Positions 51,204-60,076 of a stretch of 64,000 nt of DNA are shown here, one piece after another (positions within the stretch are counted from its first letter, which is position 1; every line of letters starts with the position of its first letter). The position numbers were made by a program, and so were the translations under genes. The DNA comes from Paenibacillus contaminans. Lineage in GTDB: Bacteria > Bacillota > Bacilli > Paenibacillales > NBRC-103111. Under the pieces are notes generated by a model. That model saw only the letters and a list, made by a program, of their open reading frames with translations, was not told the DNA's origin and made no database searches. The stretch lies in assembly GCF_003285015.1 (NCBI RefSeq), contig NZ_QMFB01000012.1, positions 221,137 to 285,136 on the forward strand, written 5' to 3'.

Positions 51204-51947
51204 TTACTTACCCGCTTCCAAAGCTTTAGAAGGACGGTGGTAAATAAAATAAGATTGGACAATCGTAAAGGTATTGCTATAGATCCAGTACAGCGGCAGC
51301 GCCGAAGCGAATTGCATCGACATGACGAAAATCAGTACCGGGAAGATGATGAACAGAGCTTGCATTTGGGAATTCATTTGCGACGACATCATTTTCTGCT
51401 GCAAGTATGTCGTAATTGCCGCTATTGTCGGAAGAATGAAGTACGGATCCTTCGCTCCGAGCTCCAGCCATAAGAAGGTATGGCCGCTAATATCGGGGTT
51501 ACGCATAATCGCTTGATACAATCCGATCAGGATCGGCATCTGGACGAGCAGCGGGAAACATCCGGCAAGCGGGTTGACGCCGTTCTTCTGAAACAGCTTC
51601 ATCGTTTCTTCCTGCTGCTTCTTCGGATCGTCCTTGTACTTTTCTTTCATCTTCTTCAGCTCGGGTTGAATCGCTTGCATTTGCTTCGAGCTGCGGTATT
51701 GCTTCAGCGTTAGCGGCAAAATGATAAGCCGGATAATGATCGTAACGACCAGGATCGATAAACCGTATTCATTCCACAGCAGCTCGGCAAACCAGTCCAA
51801 TACATCCGAAATCGGCCCTACGAAGTAAGTATCCCAAAAACCGGAGCGTTGACCGCTTTCGGCAATCTTCGACGGGTTCGTGCCGCAGCCGGCCAGAAGC
51901 ATGAACGTAAACGCTAACGAAATGGCGGGTAACAAACGACGACTCAA
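51204..51947 (-). CDS. yidC: membrane protein insertase YidC (SpoIIIJ-type)
   Basis: 247 aa from TTG 51947 (GGAGG upstream). Lipoprotein signal with lipobox LLAGC (about 17-21), then five transmembrane helices and the conserved arginine in VTIIIRLIILPL. Inserts membrane proteins; the SpoIIIJ form is also needed for forespore development. Confidence 0.95.
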   Translation of the reverse strand: MSRRLLPAISLAFTFMLLAGCGTNPSKIAESGQRSGFWDTYFVGPISDVLDWFAELLWNEYGLSILVVTIIIRLIILPLTLKQYRSSKQMQAIQPELKKMKEKYKDDPKKQQEETMKLFQKNGVNPLAGCFPLLVQMPILIGLYQAIMRNPDISGHTFLWLELGAKDPYFILPTIAAITTYLQQKMMSSQMNSQMQALFIIFPVLIFVMSMQFASALPLYWIYSNTFTIVQSYFIYHRPSKALEAGK

Positions 51948-52136
51948 AATAAAATCCTCCTATTTATGCTCTTGTGACCGACAGCCTTACTCCATGCCAA
52001 ACAGGACTGCTTGTACGGCGAACGGGCGCAGTGACGGATCATTTCCTATAAAAACAAATATAGCATTAATTGATACAAAAAAACATCCCGAGACAAACAG
52101 CCGCACGCCTCAGGCGCAGCGTCTTCTCCGGATGCT

Positions 52137-52520
52137 TCATTCGCCCGATCTCGGTTCGGCTCGACGCTCTCCCGGACGGCCGTTTTCTCTTAATTTGGCT
52201 CGTTTCAATACATGCATTATGCTCTTTTCCATCTGTGCATATTCAAGATCGGCGGCAGGCTTACGCGCAATAATAATGAAGTCGACGCCGCCGTCGATCT
52301 CCGGGATGTGCAGCCGGACAATCTCTTTCATCATCCGCCTGATCCGGTTGCGCACAACGGCATTGCCGATTTTCTTACTGACGGATACGCCCAAACGGAA
52401 ATGCTCCTGCTTCGGCTGCGCCATCGCATACAGAACGAACTGCTGATTGGCTACCGATTTTCCCCGGCGGTATACGTGATTGAAATCTTCTCTTTTCGCT
52501 AACCGATATTCTCTATGCAT
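52137..52520 (-). CDS. rnpA: ribonuclease P protein component
   Basis: 127 aa. RLAKREDFNHVYRRGKS, then the RNR motif VVRNRIRRMMKE. Binds RNase P RNA to mature tRNA 5' ends. No yidD gene lies between it and yidC here. Confidence 0.96.
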   Translation of the reverse strand: MHREYRLAKREDFNHVYRRGKSVANQQFVLYAMAQPKQEHFRLGVSVSKKIGNAVVRNRIRRMMKEIVRLHIPEIDGGVDFIIIARKPAADLEYAQMEKSIMHVLKRAKLRENGRPGERRAEPRSGE

Positions 52521-52612
52521 ACAAACGCCTCACGCCGCGATTGGTCTCATTTCATTATGATGCACAAATCCGCACCAGTTTCATACTATGTACCGCTCAT
52601 CTAACAAGGAAC

Positions 52613-52640
52613 AAAGAAAAGACCACTTCGCAGTGGTCTT
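52613..52640 (-). terminator. partial terminator between rpmH and rnpA
   Basis: Reverse strand AAGACCACTGCGAAGTGGTCTT followed by TTCTTTG: an 8- to 9-bp stem. It would lower rnpA expression relative to rpmH. Confidence 0.8.
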
Positions 52641-52644
52641 CTGA

Positions 52645-52779
52645 TTAAGCGGAAAGCACTTTTCTGCCTTTTTGGCGACGAGCTTGCAGCACTTTACGGC
52701 CGTTTTTCGTGCTCATCCGCTTGCGGAATCCGTGAACCTTTTTATGTTTCCGTACATTAGGTTTGTATGTCGGTTTCAT
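52645..52779 (-). CDS. rpmH: 50S ribosomal protein L34
   Basis: 44 aa: MKPTYKPNVRKHKKVHGFRK, then RMSTKNGRKVLQARRQKGRK and VLSA. Standard L34 with GGAGG upstream. First gene left of oriC. Confidence 0.98.
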   Translation of the reverse strand: MKPTYKPNVRKHKKVHGFRKRMSTKNGRKVLQARRQKGRKVLSA

Positions 52780-52824
52780 TCCTTGCACCTCCCCGAATGA
52801 CTTCTTGAAAAAACACCTTCCTCC

Positions 52825-52853
52825 ATTAAATCATTATGCGCAACAAATGTCAA
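52825..52853 (-). promoter_or_regulatory. promoter of rpmH
   Basis: Reverse strand TTGACA (52848-52853), 17-bp spacer, TTTAAT (52825-52830). Confidence 0.75.
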
Positions 52854-53102
52854 CTTAAGAACCGTTCCTCCAAGGGCATATTAAATTGGTAAATCCCCGA
52901 GAAATTTCGAACGGAATCCGTCTGTCCCCCGCCCTTCCATGCCTTCATTCGCCCTTCTGTTTCCGGAACGCAACTGGCAGCCGCGCATGACGTCGATCCG
53001 CCGGTCTTCTTCTCATCAAAAGTTGCAACTCCTCTACTATCTAATAGCTTTTGCTCGAACGCCACTTTTCCACATGTGCATAGCAAGCCGAAAACATCCA
53101 TT

Positions 53103-53373
53103 TCATCCACAAACCGATTTTCGCGAATATTCGCTATCCACATGTGCATAATTTTTTCGGAAAATGCTGGTTTTTGTCGATCTATCGACATATTGCTCAC
53201 AATATGTAGTGCTGTGAATAAATCATGTACACAAGTTATTGAATTTGTGGATAATCCCAATAATTCCGTTGAAAATAAGACTTTCGTCTGCTATATTTAT
53301 ATTACTTTTGATTGTGGATAGCTAACTGTTCCCCGCAATTTTATCAACAACTTGTGGATAACCTTGTGAACAA
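53103..53373. other. oriC: oriC, upstream DnaA-box array
   Basis: Perfect boxes TGTGGATAA at 53246-53254 and 53353-53361 (minus). One-mismatch boxes at 53103 (TCATCCACA), 53134 (CTATCCACA), 53213 (TGTGAATAA), 53313 (TGTGGATAG) and 53341 (TTATCAACA), and a weaker one at 53365. They surround the dnaA promoter, which suggests autoregulation as well as origin assembly. Right part of a 720-bp rpmH-dnaA gap; left of 53100 I see nothing else. Confidence 0.9.
53269..53297 (+). promoter_or_regulatory. promoter of dnaA
   Basis: TTGAAA (53269-53274), 17-bp spacer, TATATT (53292-53297). The start would be near 53304, giving a leader of about 195 nt. Confidence 0.75.
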
Positions 53374-53499
53374 ACTCCAATAATCCCTAATATCTCATAA
53401 ATAATTCTTTGATTAATGTGGATTGCTCGACAAATGGGTCCTTGAAACGACAATTCCCATGCCTTTCCCGCAAGTGCAAGATGAAGGAGTGAAACGTTT

Positions 53500-54858
53500 G
53501 TGGAAGGCCATACGCACGATTTATGGCAGCAGGTATTATCCGTCATTCAGACCAAAATCAGCAAACCAAGCTTCGATACATGGCTGAAATCGACAAAAGC
53601 ATTGTCGTTTACGGATACGGAGCTGGTCATTTGCACACCCAACAAGTTTACACAAGAATGGTTGGAAAGCCGCTACCAGAAACTCATCGGTTCTACCGTT
53701 TATGAGGTGCTGGGCCGCCAAGTCAACGTTTATATCGTCATCGACGACGGACAATCAAGCGCAGCAGCACAGCCATCGCCGGCCGTTACGTTGCCGCCCC
53801 CGCAGTCTGCGGTTTCGGAAGAGCCCTTTTCGCATATGCTCAATCCGAAATATACGTTCGAAACGTTCGTCATCGGGCCTGGCAACAGGTTCGCGCATGC
53901 CGCGTCGCTTGCCGTCGCCGAAGCGCCGGCCAAAGCCTACAACCCGCTTTTTTTGTACGGGGGAGTAGGGCTCGGCAAAACGCACTTAATGCATGCCATC
54001 GGCCATTATGTGCTTGAACATAACCCGAAGGCTAAGGTCATGTACATTTCGTCCGAGAAATTTACGAATGAATTTATTAATGCGATCCGGGACAATCGAG
54101 GGGAAAGCTTCCGCAATAAATACCGGAACATCGACGTGTTATTGATTGACGATATTCAATTCATCGCCGGCAAGGAAGGAACGCAGGAAGAGTTTTTCCA
54201 TACGTTCAACGCGCTTCACGAGGACAGCAAGCAGATCGTCATTTCGTCCGACCGGCCGCCGAAGGAAATTCCAACCTTAGAAGAACGGCTTCGCTCCCGC
54301 TTCGAATGGGGGCTCATAACGGACGTGCAGCCGCCCGATTTAGAGACGCGCATCGCGATTTTGCGCAAGAAAGCCAAAGCCGAGAACCTGGATATTCCTA
54401 ACGAAGCAATGGCCTATATCGCCAATCAAATCGATTCCAATATTCGTGAGCTGGAAGGCGCGCTCATTCGTGTCGTCGCTTATTCGTCGCTCATTAATCA
54501 GGATGTGTCGGCCCATTTGGCCGCGGAGGCGCTGAAAGATATTATTCCGGCAGGCCGTCCGCGTTCCATAACGATTCAGGATATCCAGCAGAAGGTCGGA
54601 GAATTTTACGGATTGCGGCTCGAAGATTTCAAAGCGCGCAAACGGACGAAAGCCGTCGCATTCCCGCGGCAAGTAGCGATGTATTTATCCCGTGAGCTTA
54701 CGGACTATTCCCTCCCCAAGATCGGAGAAGCGTTCGGCGGACGGGACCATACGACGGTAATTCACGCTCACGAGAAAATATCCGGCAACCTGAAGCAAGA
54801 TCAGGAACTGTATAAAATTATTCATAACATCACGGAAAAAATAAAAAATCCAAGCTAG
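53500..54858 (+). CDS. dnaA: chromosomal replication initiator DnaA
   Basis: 452 aa from GTG 53500 (AAGGAG 10 nt upstream). Domain I (1-85), linker II (Ala/Ser/Pro-rich), AAA+ domain III (GGVGLGKTHLMHAIG; LLIDDIQFI; RLRSRFEWGL) and DNA-binding domain IV with GGRDHTTVIHAHEKI. Binds the boxes on both sides of its gene and opens the origin. Confidence 0.98.
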   Translation: MEGHTHDLWQQVLSVIQTKISKPSFDTWLKSTKALSFTDTELVICTPNKFTQEWLESRYQKLIGSTVYEVLGRQVNVYIVIDDGQSSAAAQPSPAVTLPPPQSAVSEEPFSHMLNPKYTFETFVIGPGNRFAHAASLAVAEAPAKAYNPLFLYGGVGLGKTHLMHAIGHYVLEHNPKAKVMYISSEKFTNEFINAIRDNRGESFRNKYRNIDVLLIDDIQFIAGKEGTQEEFFHTFNALHEDSKQIVISSDRPPKEIPTLEERLRSRFEWGLITDVQPPDLETRIAILRKKAKAENLDIPNEAMAYIANQIDSNIRELEGALIRVVAYSSLINQDVSAHLAAEALKDIIPAGRPRSITIQDIQQKVGEFYGLRLEDFKARKRTKAVAFPRQVAMYLSRELTDYSLPKIGEAFGGRDHTTVIHAHEKISGNLKQDQELYKIIHNITEKIKNPS

Positions 54859-54938
54859 CAATCCATGCAAGCGAAGGTATTGTTGCCTTCGCGCCTCTTT
54901 GCACGGAGCCCTGAAAACAATACAATTTTCCCGGAAGC

Positions 54939-55045
54939 CTATACACAAACTGTGCACATGTGGATAGGCTTCTCCTTTGCCTGTTTCATGCACATATCCA
55001 CATATTAGACGCGCCTACTACTACTGTTAATAAAAAAAGATTAGA
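54939..55045. other. oriC: oriC, downstream boxes, DnaA-trio and unwinding region
   Basis: Boxes CTATACACA (54939), TGTGGATAG (54959) and ATATCCACA (54994). Then GC-rich GACGCGCC, a trio run CTA-CTA-CTA-CTG-TTA (55015-55029) and AT-rich TTAATAAAAAAAGATTAG. This order matches the Bacillus unwinding module between dnaA and dnaN. Confidence 0.85.
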
Positions 55046-55142
55046 ATGTATAGCGTCAACGCATCCATCGCCCAAGGCGGACACGAATCGTTTCTTTTGT
55101 TTCCAGTTCGCAAATTTTCATGAATATCGTAGGAGTGACATG

Positions 55143-56285
55143 ATGAAACTGACCATTTCGAAAGAATATTTGAACGAAGCGATCCAGCACGTTTCCAAAG
55201 CCATTTCGAGCAGAACGACGATTCCCATTTTGAGCGGGATTAAATTCGATGCCGACTTCAGCGGCGTAACGCTGACGGCTAGCGATACGGACATTTCCAT
55301 TCAATCGCATATTCCGAATGAGATTGACAATGAGCAAGTCGTAACGCTTTTCACGAAGGGCAGTGTCGTTCTTCCGGCCAAATTTTTTATGGAGATTGCG
55401 AGAAAGCTTCCTTCCGATACGATTGAAATCGAAGTATCGAACCATTTCCATACGACCATTCGTGCAGGTTCATCGGAAATTCAAATGGTCGGCCTTGATC
55501 CGGAAGAATATCCGGTGCTGCCGAGCCTGGAAGAGAATAAAGTGATTTCCATGGCCAGCGACTTGCTGAAGGCAATGATCAAACAAACGGCCTTCGCCGT
55601 TTCGACGAGCGAAACGACCCCCATTCTTACAGGAGTTCTCTGGACACTTACCGACAACCAGCTAAAATTTACGGCTTGCGACCGGCATCGTCTCGCTTCC
55701 CGCGAGGTGGTTATGGAAGCGCCGTCCGAACAGCAGTTCCAGAACATCGTTATTTCAGGGAAAACGCTGAACGAGCTGAGCAAAATTTTGCCGGATCAAA
55801 ATATGCTTGTCGATATTGTCGTTTCGGACAACCAAGTGCTGTTCAAGCTAAACAATTTATTGTTCTATTCCCGTATTCTTGACGGCACGTATCCGGATAT
55901 GACAAAGGTTATCCCGCAATCGTTTCAAACCGAGCTTGTCATTAAAGCCAAGCTATTGACGGAATCGATCGACCGCGCTTATTTGCTGTCCCGCGAGGAG
56001 AAGACGAATATCGTCAAGATGGTCATGAAGGAAGACTACACGATCGAAATATCGTCCAGTTCCACCGAGCTGGGTAAAGTGACGGAGACGCTCGCTTGCG
56101 AGAAGTTGACCGGGGATTTGCTGCGAATTTCGTTTAACTCCAAATATATGATGGACGCGCTCAAGGCGCTGGACAGCGAATCGATCCGCTTCCGCTTTAC
56201 CGGTCCGATGAGTCCGATCATCATTACGCCGGAAGACGGGACGAATATGCTTCAGCTCATTTTGCCGTACCGTACCGTAAACTAA
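55143..56285 (+). CDS. dnaN: DNA polymerase III beta sliding clamp
   Basis: 380 aa from ATG 55143, the second of two adjacent ATGs (AGGAG 7 nt upstream). Begins MKLTISKEYLNEAIQHVSKA and ends LILPYRTVN. Three clamp domains of about 125 residues. Tethers polymerase to DNA. Confidence 0.97.
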   Translation: MKLTISKEYLNEAIQHVSKAISSRTTIPILSGIKFDADFSGVTLTASDTDISIQSHIPNEIDNEQVVTLFTKGSVVLPAKFFMEIARKLPSDTIEIEVSNHFHTTIRAGSSEIQMVGLDPEEYPVLPSLEENKVISMASDLLKAMIKQTAFAVSTSETTPILTGVLWTLTDNQLKFTACDRHRLASREVVMEAPSEQQFQNIVISGKTLNELSKILPDQNMLVDIVVSDNQVLFKLNNLLFYSRILDGTYPDMTKVIPQSFQTELVIKAKLLTESIDRAYLLSREEKTNIVKMVMKEDYTIEISSSSTELGKVTETLACEKLTGDLLRISFNSKYMMDALKALDSESIRFRFTGPMSPIIITPEDGTNMLQLILPYRTVN

Positions 56286-56297
56286 GGGGACGAGCCG

Positions 56298-56513
56298 ATG
56301 AAGAACGTCACGATACAGACGGATTATATAACGCTAGGCCAATTTCTTAAGCTGACCGATTGCATCAGCACGGGCGGGCAAGCCAAGGGCTTCCTTCAGG
56401 ATGTCCCGATTCGGGTTAACGGCGAGGAAGAGAACCGCAGAGGCAAGAAGCTCGTTGCCGGCGACGTCGTTCTCGTTCAGGGACACGGCGAATTTCGTGT
56501 GGAGCGAGCCTGA
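56298..56513 (+). CDS. yaaA: S4-domain protein YaaA
   Basis: 71 aa, an S4 RNA-binding domain (ITLGQFLKLTDCISTGGQAK, VRVNGE-like IRVNGEEENRRGKKL). Conserved between dnaN and recF; may assist ribosome assembly. Its stop overlaps recF by one base. Confidence 0.92.
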   Translation: MKNVTIQTDYITLGQFLKLTDCISTGGQAKGFLQDVPIRVNGEEENRRGKKLVAGDVVLVQGHGEFRVERA

Positions 56514-57628
56514 TGTTCCTCAAATCGATCGGATTGAGCGGCTACCGCAATTATGCGGACTTCGAGCTTCGAACGGACAGCAGCGTCAACATTTTTATCG
56601 GACCGAACGCGCAAGGCAAGACGAATTTGCTTGAAGCGATTTATGTGCTGGCTTTAACCAAATCGCATCGGACCCATCAAGATAAAGAATTAATTGGCTG
56701 GGATAAGCAGCAGGCTTTGCTCTACGGCGAACTGGATAAGAAATACGGCCCTATCAAGCTGCAGCTGTCTATCTCGCAGAACGGCAAGAAGGCAAAGCTG
56801 AACGGGCTGGAGCAGAAAAAGCTGAGCGGCTATGTAGGCGCAATGAACGTAGTAATGTTTGCCCCGGAGGATCTGGAAATCGTCAAAGGATCTCCGGGCA
56901 TTCGGCGCCGTTTTCTCGATATGGAAATCGGACAGGTTCAACCGTCCTACTTGTACGATATTACCCAGTATCAGAAAATATTACTGCAGCGAAACAATTT
57001 TTTGAAAACGCCGGCCGCTGCAAACAGCTCGGGAAGCGCGATGCTTGACGTATGGAATGAACAGATTGCAGGCTATGGTGTTAAAATTATCAAAAAACGT
57101 CAAAGCTTTATAGAGAAGCTTCAGCAATGGGCGGAACGCATTCATTCAGGCATCACGAACGGCCAGGAACAGCTGTTGATTCGCTATGCTCCGTCACTGG
57201 AGTGTCCTCCCGAGGAAGCGGAAGCTGTCTTATTGGACCAGTTTATGTTAAAGTTATCAAAGGTGAAAGAACAGGAAGTGCGCCGGGGCACTACGCTGGT
57301 CGGACCGCATCGCGACGATTTGTTGTTTTATATTAACGACAAGGAAGTACAAACATTCGGTTCGCAAGGACAACAGCGGACGACCGCTTTATCGCTTAAG
57401 CTGGCAGAGCTTGAGCTTATTCGCGAGGAAGTAGGGGAATATCCGATTCTGCTGCTCGACGATGTGCTGTCCGAGCTCGACCGTTATCGGCAAACCCAGC
57501 TTATCGAGACGTTTCAAGATAAAGTGCAGACGTTTATTACGACGACAGGCATTGAAAGCGTCAATCTGGATAAAATCAGCGGCGCGGCCATCTTCCAGGT
57601 AAGAAGCGGCACCGTGGTCGCCGAATGA
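56513..57628 (+). CDS. recF: DNA replication/repair protein RecF
   Basis: 371 aa. Walker A GPNAQGKTNLLEAI, SMC-like signature VGPHRDDL and Walker B ILLLDDVLSELD. Helps load RecA at gaps. Confidence 0.97.
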   Translation: MFLKSIGLSGYRNYADFELRTDSSVNIFIGPNAQGKTNLLEAIYVLALTKSHRTHQDKELIGWDKQQALLYGELDKKYGPIKLQLSISQNGKKAKLNGLEQKKLSGYVGAMNVVMFAPEDLEIVKGSPGIRRRFLDMEIGQVQPSYLYDITQYQKILLQRNNFLKTPAAANSSGSAMLDVWNEQIAGYGVKIIKKRQSFIEKLQQWAERIHSGITNGQEQLLIRYAPSLECPPEEAEAVLLDQFMLKLSKVKEQEVRRGTTLVGPHRDDLLFYINDKEVQTFGSQGQQRTTALSLKLAELELIREEVGEYPILLLDDVLSELDRYRQTQLIETFQDKVQTFITTTGIESVNLDKISGAAIFQVRSGTVVAE

Positions 57629-57662
57629 CGGACAATGATTACCGGTAAGGAGTGGACCTGGC

Positions 57663-57911
57663 ATGTTTATCCATTTGGGCGGAGAGAAAATCATTCGGGC
57701 ATCGGAATTGATCGCGATATTTGACGTGTCCATCGAGAAAAATTCGAAATTGTCGAAGCAATTTTTGACTTATGCAGGCAAAGAGAAGAAGGTGGAAGTC
57801 ATCGGAGAGGAAGAAAGCAAGTCGCTTGTCGTCACGACGACGAAGGTGTACTATTCCCCTATTTCCTCCGGGACATTGAAGAAACGGGCAAACCATCTTT
57901 TGATGATTTGA
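57663..57911 (+). CDS. remB: extracellular matrix regulator RemB (YaaB)
   Basis: 82 aa of the DUF370 family: MFIHLGGEKIIRASELIAIF, then the YSPISSGTLKKR element. A DNA-binding regulator of biofilm matrix genes in Bacillus; conserved recF-gyrB position. Confidence 0.92.
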   Translation: MFIHLGGEKIIRASELIAIFDVSIEKNSKLSKQFLTYAGKEKKVEVIGEEESKSLVVTTTKVYYSPISSGTLKKRANHLLMI

Positions 57912-58025
57912 GGATAACCCTCGGTCATAGGAACGGCAACTGCATATACAATGCATTTCCTCGTAGCCTTCGTTTGAGTTTGTGAATCGAAGGCCAAGCG
58001 ATATTACAGGGTAGGTGATCGGTCC

Positions 58026-59942
58026 ATGTCGTCAAATCAGAATACGTATGATGAAAGTCAGATTCAGGTATTGGAAGGACTTGAGGCTGTTCGGAAGCGT
58101 CCCGGCATGTATATCGGGTCTACAAGCGGCCGCGGGCTTCACCATCTCGTTTGGGAAGTAGTGGACAACAGTATCGACGAGGCGCTCGCAGGCTTCTGTA
58201 CGAGAGTCGACGTCATTGTGCACAAAGACAACAGCATTACCGTCATTGACAACGGACGCGGGATTCCCGTGGGCGAGAATACGAAACTGAAACGGCCTAC
58301 GCTCGAGGTCGTTTTGACCGTGCTTCACGCAGGCGGCAAGTTCGGCGGCGACGAATCCGGCTATAAAGTATCGGGCGGTTTGCACGGTGTCGGCGTTTCC
58401 GTCGTTAATGCGCTGTCTGAGCAGCTGATCGTAAAAGTTAAGCGCGGAGGAAAGGTATACGAGCAGGAATACCGCCGCGGTGCGCCGCAATACGATGTCA
58501 GGGAGATCGGGGAGTCCGACGAAACGGGTACCAGCATTACCTTTTTGCCCGACTCGACGATTTTTACGGAAACGACGGAATACGATTATGACATTCTGCA
58601 GTCGCGTTTGCGCGAGCTGGCGTTTTTGAATAAAGGCATTGAAATCAATCTGTTGGACGAACGCACCGATATGTCTCATTCGCATCGTTACGACGGAGGC
58701 ATTATCCAGTTTGTCGAGTACTTGAACAAAAAGCGCGAGCCTTTGCACGTTCCGCCTATTTATACCGAAGGTAAGAAGGATCATATCCAGGTGGAAATCG
58801 CGCTCCAATATAACGAGAGCTACTCGGAAAGCATCTATTCTTTCGCCAATAATATTAATACGCATGAGGGCGGCACGCATGAATCCGGCTTTAAAAGCGC
58901 GCTCACCCGCATTTTGAACGATTACGCCCGGAAGTCCAATTCGATTAAAGAAAGCGACGCCAATTTGAGCGGCGATGACGTACGCGAAGGCCTTACCGCG
59001 ATCATCTCCGTCAAAATTCCGGAGCCGCAATTCGAAGGACAGACCAAAACAAAGCTGGGCAACAGCGAAGTAAGAGGGATTGTCGAGTCTCTTTTTGCCG
59101 AGAAGCTGCAAGAGTTTCTCGATGAGCATCCGGCCGTTGCGAAGAAAATTATGGAGAAGGGCATTCAGGCAGCCCGTGCGCGCGAAGCCGCCCGTAAAGC
59201 GAGGGAGCTGACACGCCGCAAGAGCGCTCTTGAGGTTAGCTCTTTGCCGGGCAAACTGGCCGATTGCTCCTCCAAAGACGCTTCGATCAGCGAAGTGTAT
59301 ATTGTCGAAGGCGACTCCGCAGGCGGATCGGCTAAGCAGGGAAGGGATCGTCATTTCCAAGCGATCCTGCCGCTTCGCGGTAAAATTTTGAACGTCGAAA
59401 AGTCGCGACTCGACAAAATTTTGTCCAACCTTGAGATTCGTGCGATCATCACGGCGGTTGGAACGGGGATCGGCGATGATTTCGATATTACCAAGGCACG
59501 TTACCATAAAATTATTATAATGACTGACGCCGACGTTGACGGCGCGCATATCCGGACCTTGCTGCTGACGTTCTTCTTCCGGTATATGCGCAAGCTGATC
59601 GAGGCGGGGTATGTGTATATCGCGCAGCCGCCGTTATACAAAATCGAGCGAAACAAAACGCTTAAATATGCTTATAACGATAAGCAGCGGGACCTGATAC
59701 TCCAAGAATTCGGGGAAGGCGTTAAAGTGAACATCCAGCGTTACAAAGGTCTCGGCGAGATGAATCCGGGACAATTGTGGGAGACGACGATGGATCCGGA
59801 ATCCCGCACGCTGCTTCAGGTTACGATCCAAGACGCAATTGATGCCGACGAGGTGTTCGACACGCTTATGGGCGATAACGTAGAGCCTCGCCGCGATTTC
59901 ATTCAGGCCCATGCCAAATACGTGAAAAACCTGGATGTATAG
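58026..59942 (+). CDS. gyrB: DNA gyrase subunit B
   Basis: 638 aa. GHKL ATPase (RKRPGMYIGST, VDNSIDEALAG, DNGRGIP, GGLHGVGVSVVNAL), TOPRIM (VEGDSAGGSAKQGRDR, DADVDGAHI) and the C-terminal PLYKIERN ... RYKGLGEMN. Supplies ATP-driven negative supercoiling with GyrA. Confidence 0.98.
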   Translation: MSSNQNTYDESQIQVLEGLEAVRKRPGMYIGSTSGRGLHHLVWEVVDNSIDEALAGFCTRVDVIVHKDNSITVIDNGRGIPVGENTKLKRPTLEVVLTVLHAGGKFGGDESGYKVSGGLHGVGVSVVNALSEQLIVKVKRGGKVYEQEYRRGAPQYDVREIGESDETGTSITFLPDSTIFTETTEYDYDILQSRLRELAFLNKGIEINLLDERTDMSHSHRYDGGIIQFVEYLNKKREPLHVPPIYTEGKKDHIQVEIALQYNESYSESIYSFANNINTHEGGTHESGFKSALTRILNDYARKSNSIKESDANLSGDDVREGLTAIISVKIPEPQFEGQTKTKLGNSEVRGIVESLFAEKLQEFLDEHPAVAKKIMEKGIQAARAREAARKARELTRRKSALEVSSLPGKLADCSSKDASISEVYIVEGDSAGGSAKQGRDRHFQAILPLRGKILNVEKSRLDKILSNLEIRAIITAVGTGIGDDFDITKARYHKIIIMTDADVDGAHIRTLLLTFFFRYMRKLIEAGYVYIAQPPLYKIERNKTLKYAYNDKQRDLILQEFGEGVKVNIQRYKGLGEMNPGQLWETTMDPESRTLLQVTIQDAIDADEVFDTLMGDNVEPRRDFIQAHAKYVKNLDV

Positions 59943-60076
59943 AACGCTCTCCACGAGGCGGAAACCGCACTGCGGTAAGCGAGCCTCTGACGGAGGGGGA
60001 AGATAGAAAGTTTCTACGAAGTGACATCAAGTGTTTGAAGTCCGAGTATGTTTGGATTTCCGGTAGGAGGTAAATG

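Noticed and set aside
58032..59549. 505-codon minus-strand frame
   Set aside because: Lies wholly inside gyrB on the other strand; no start signal; gyrB is unambiguous.
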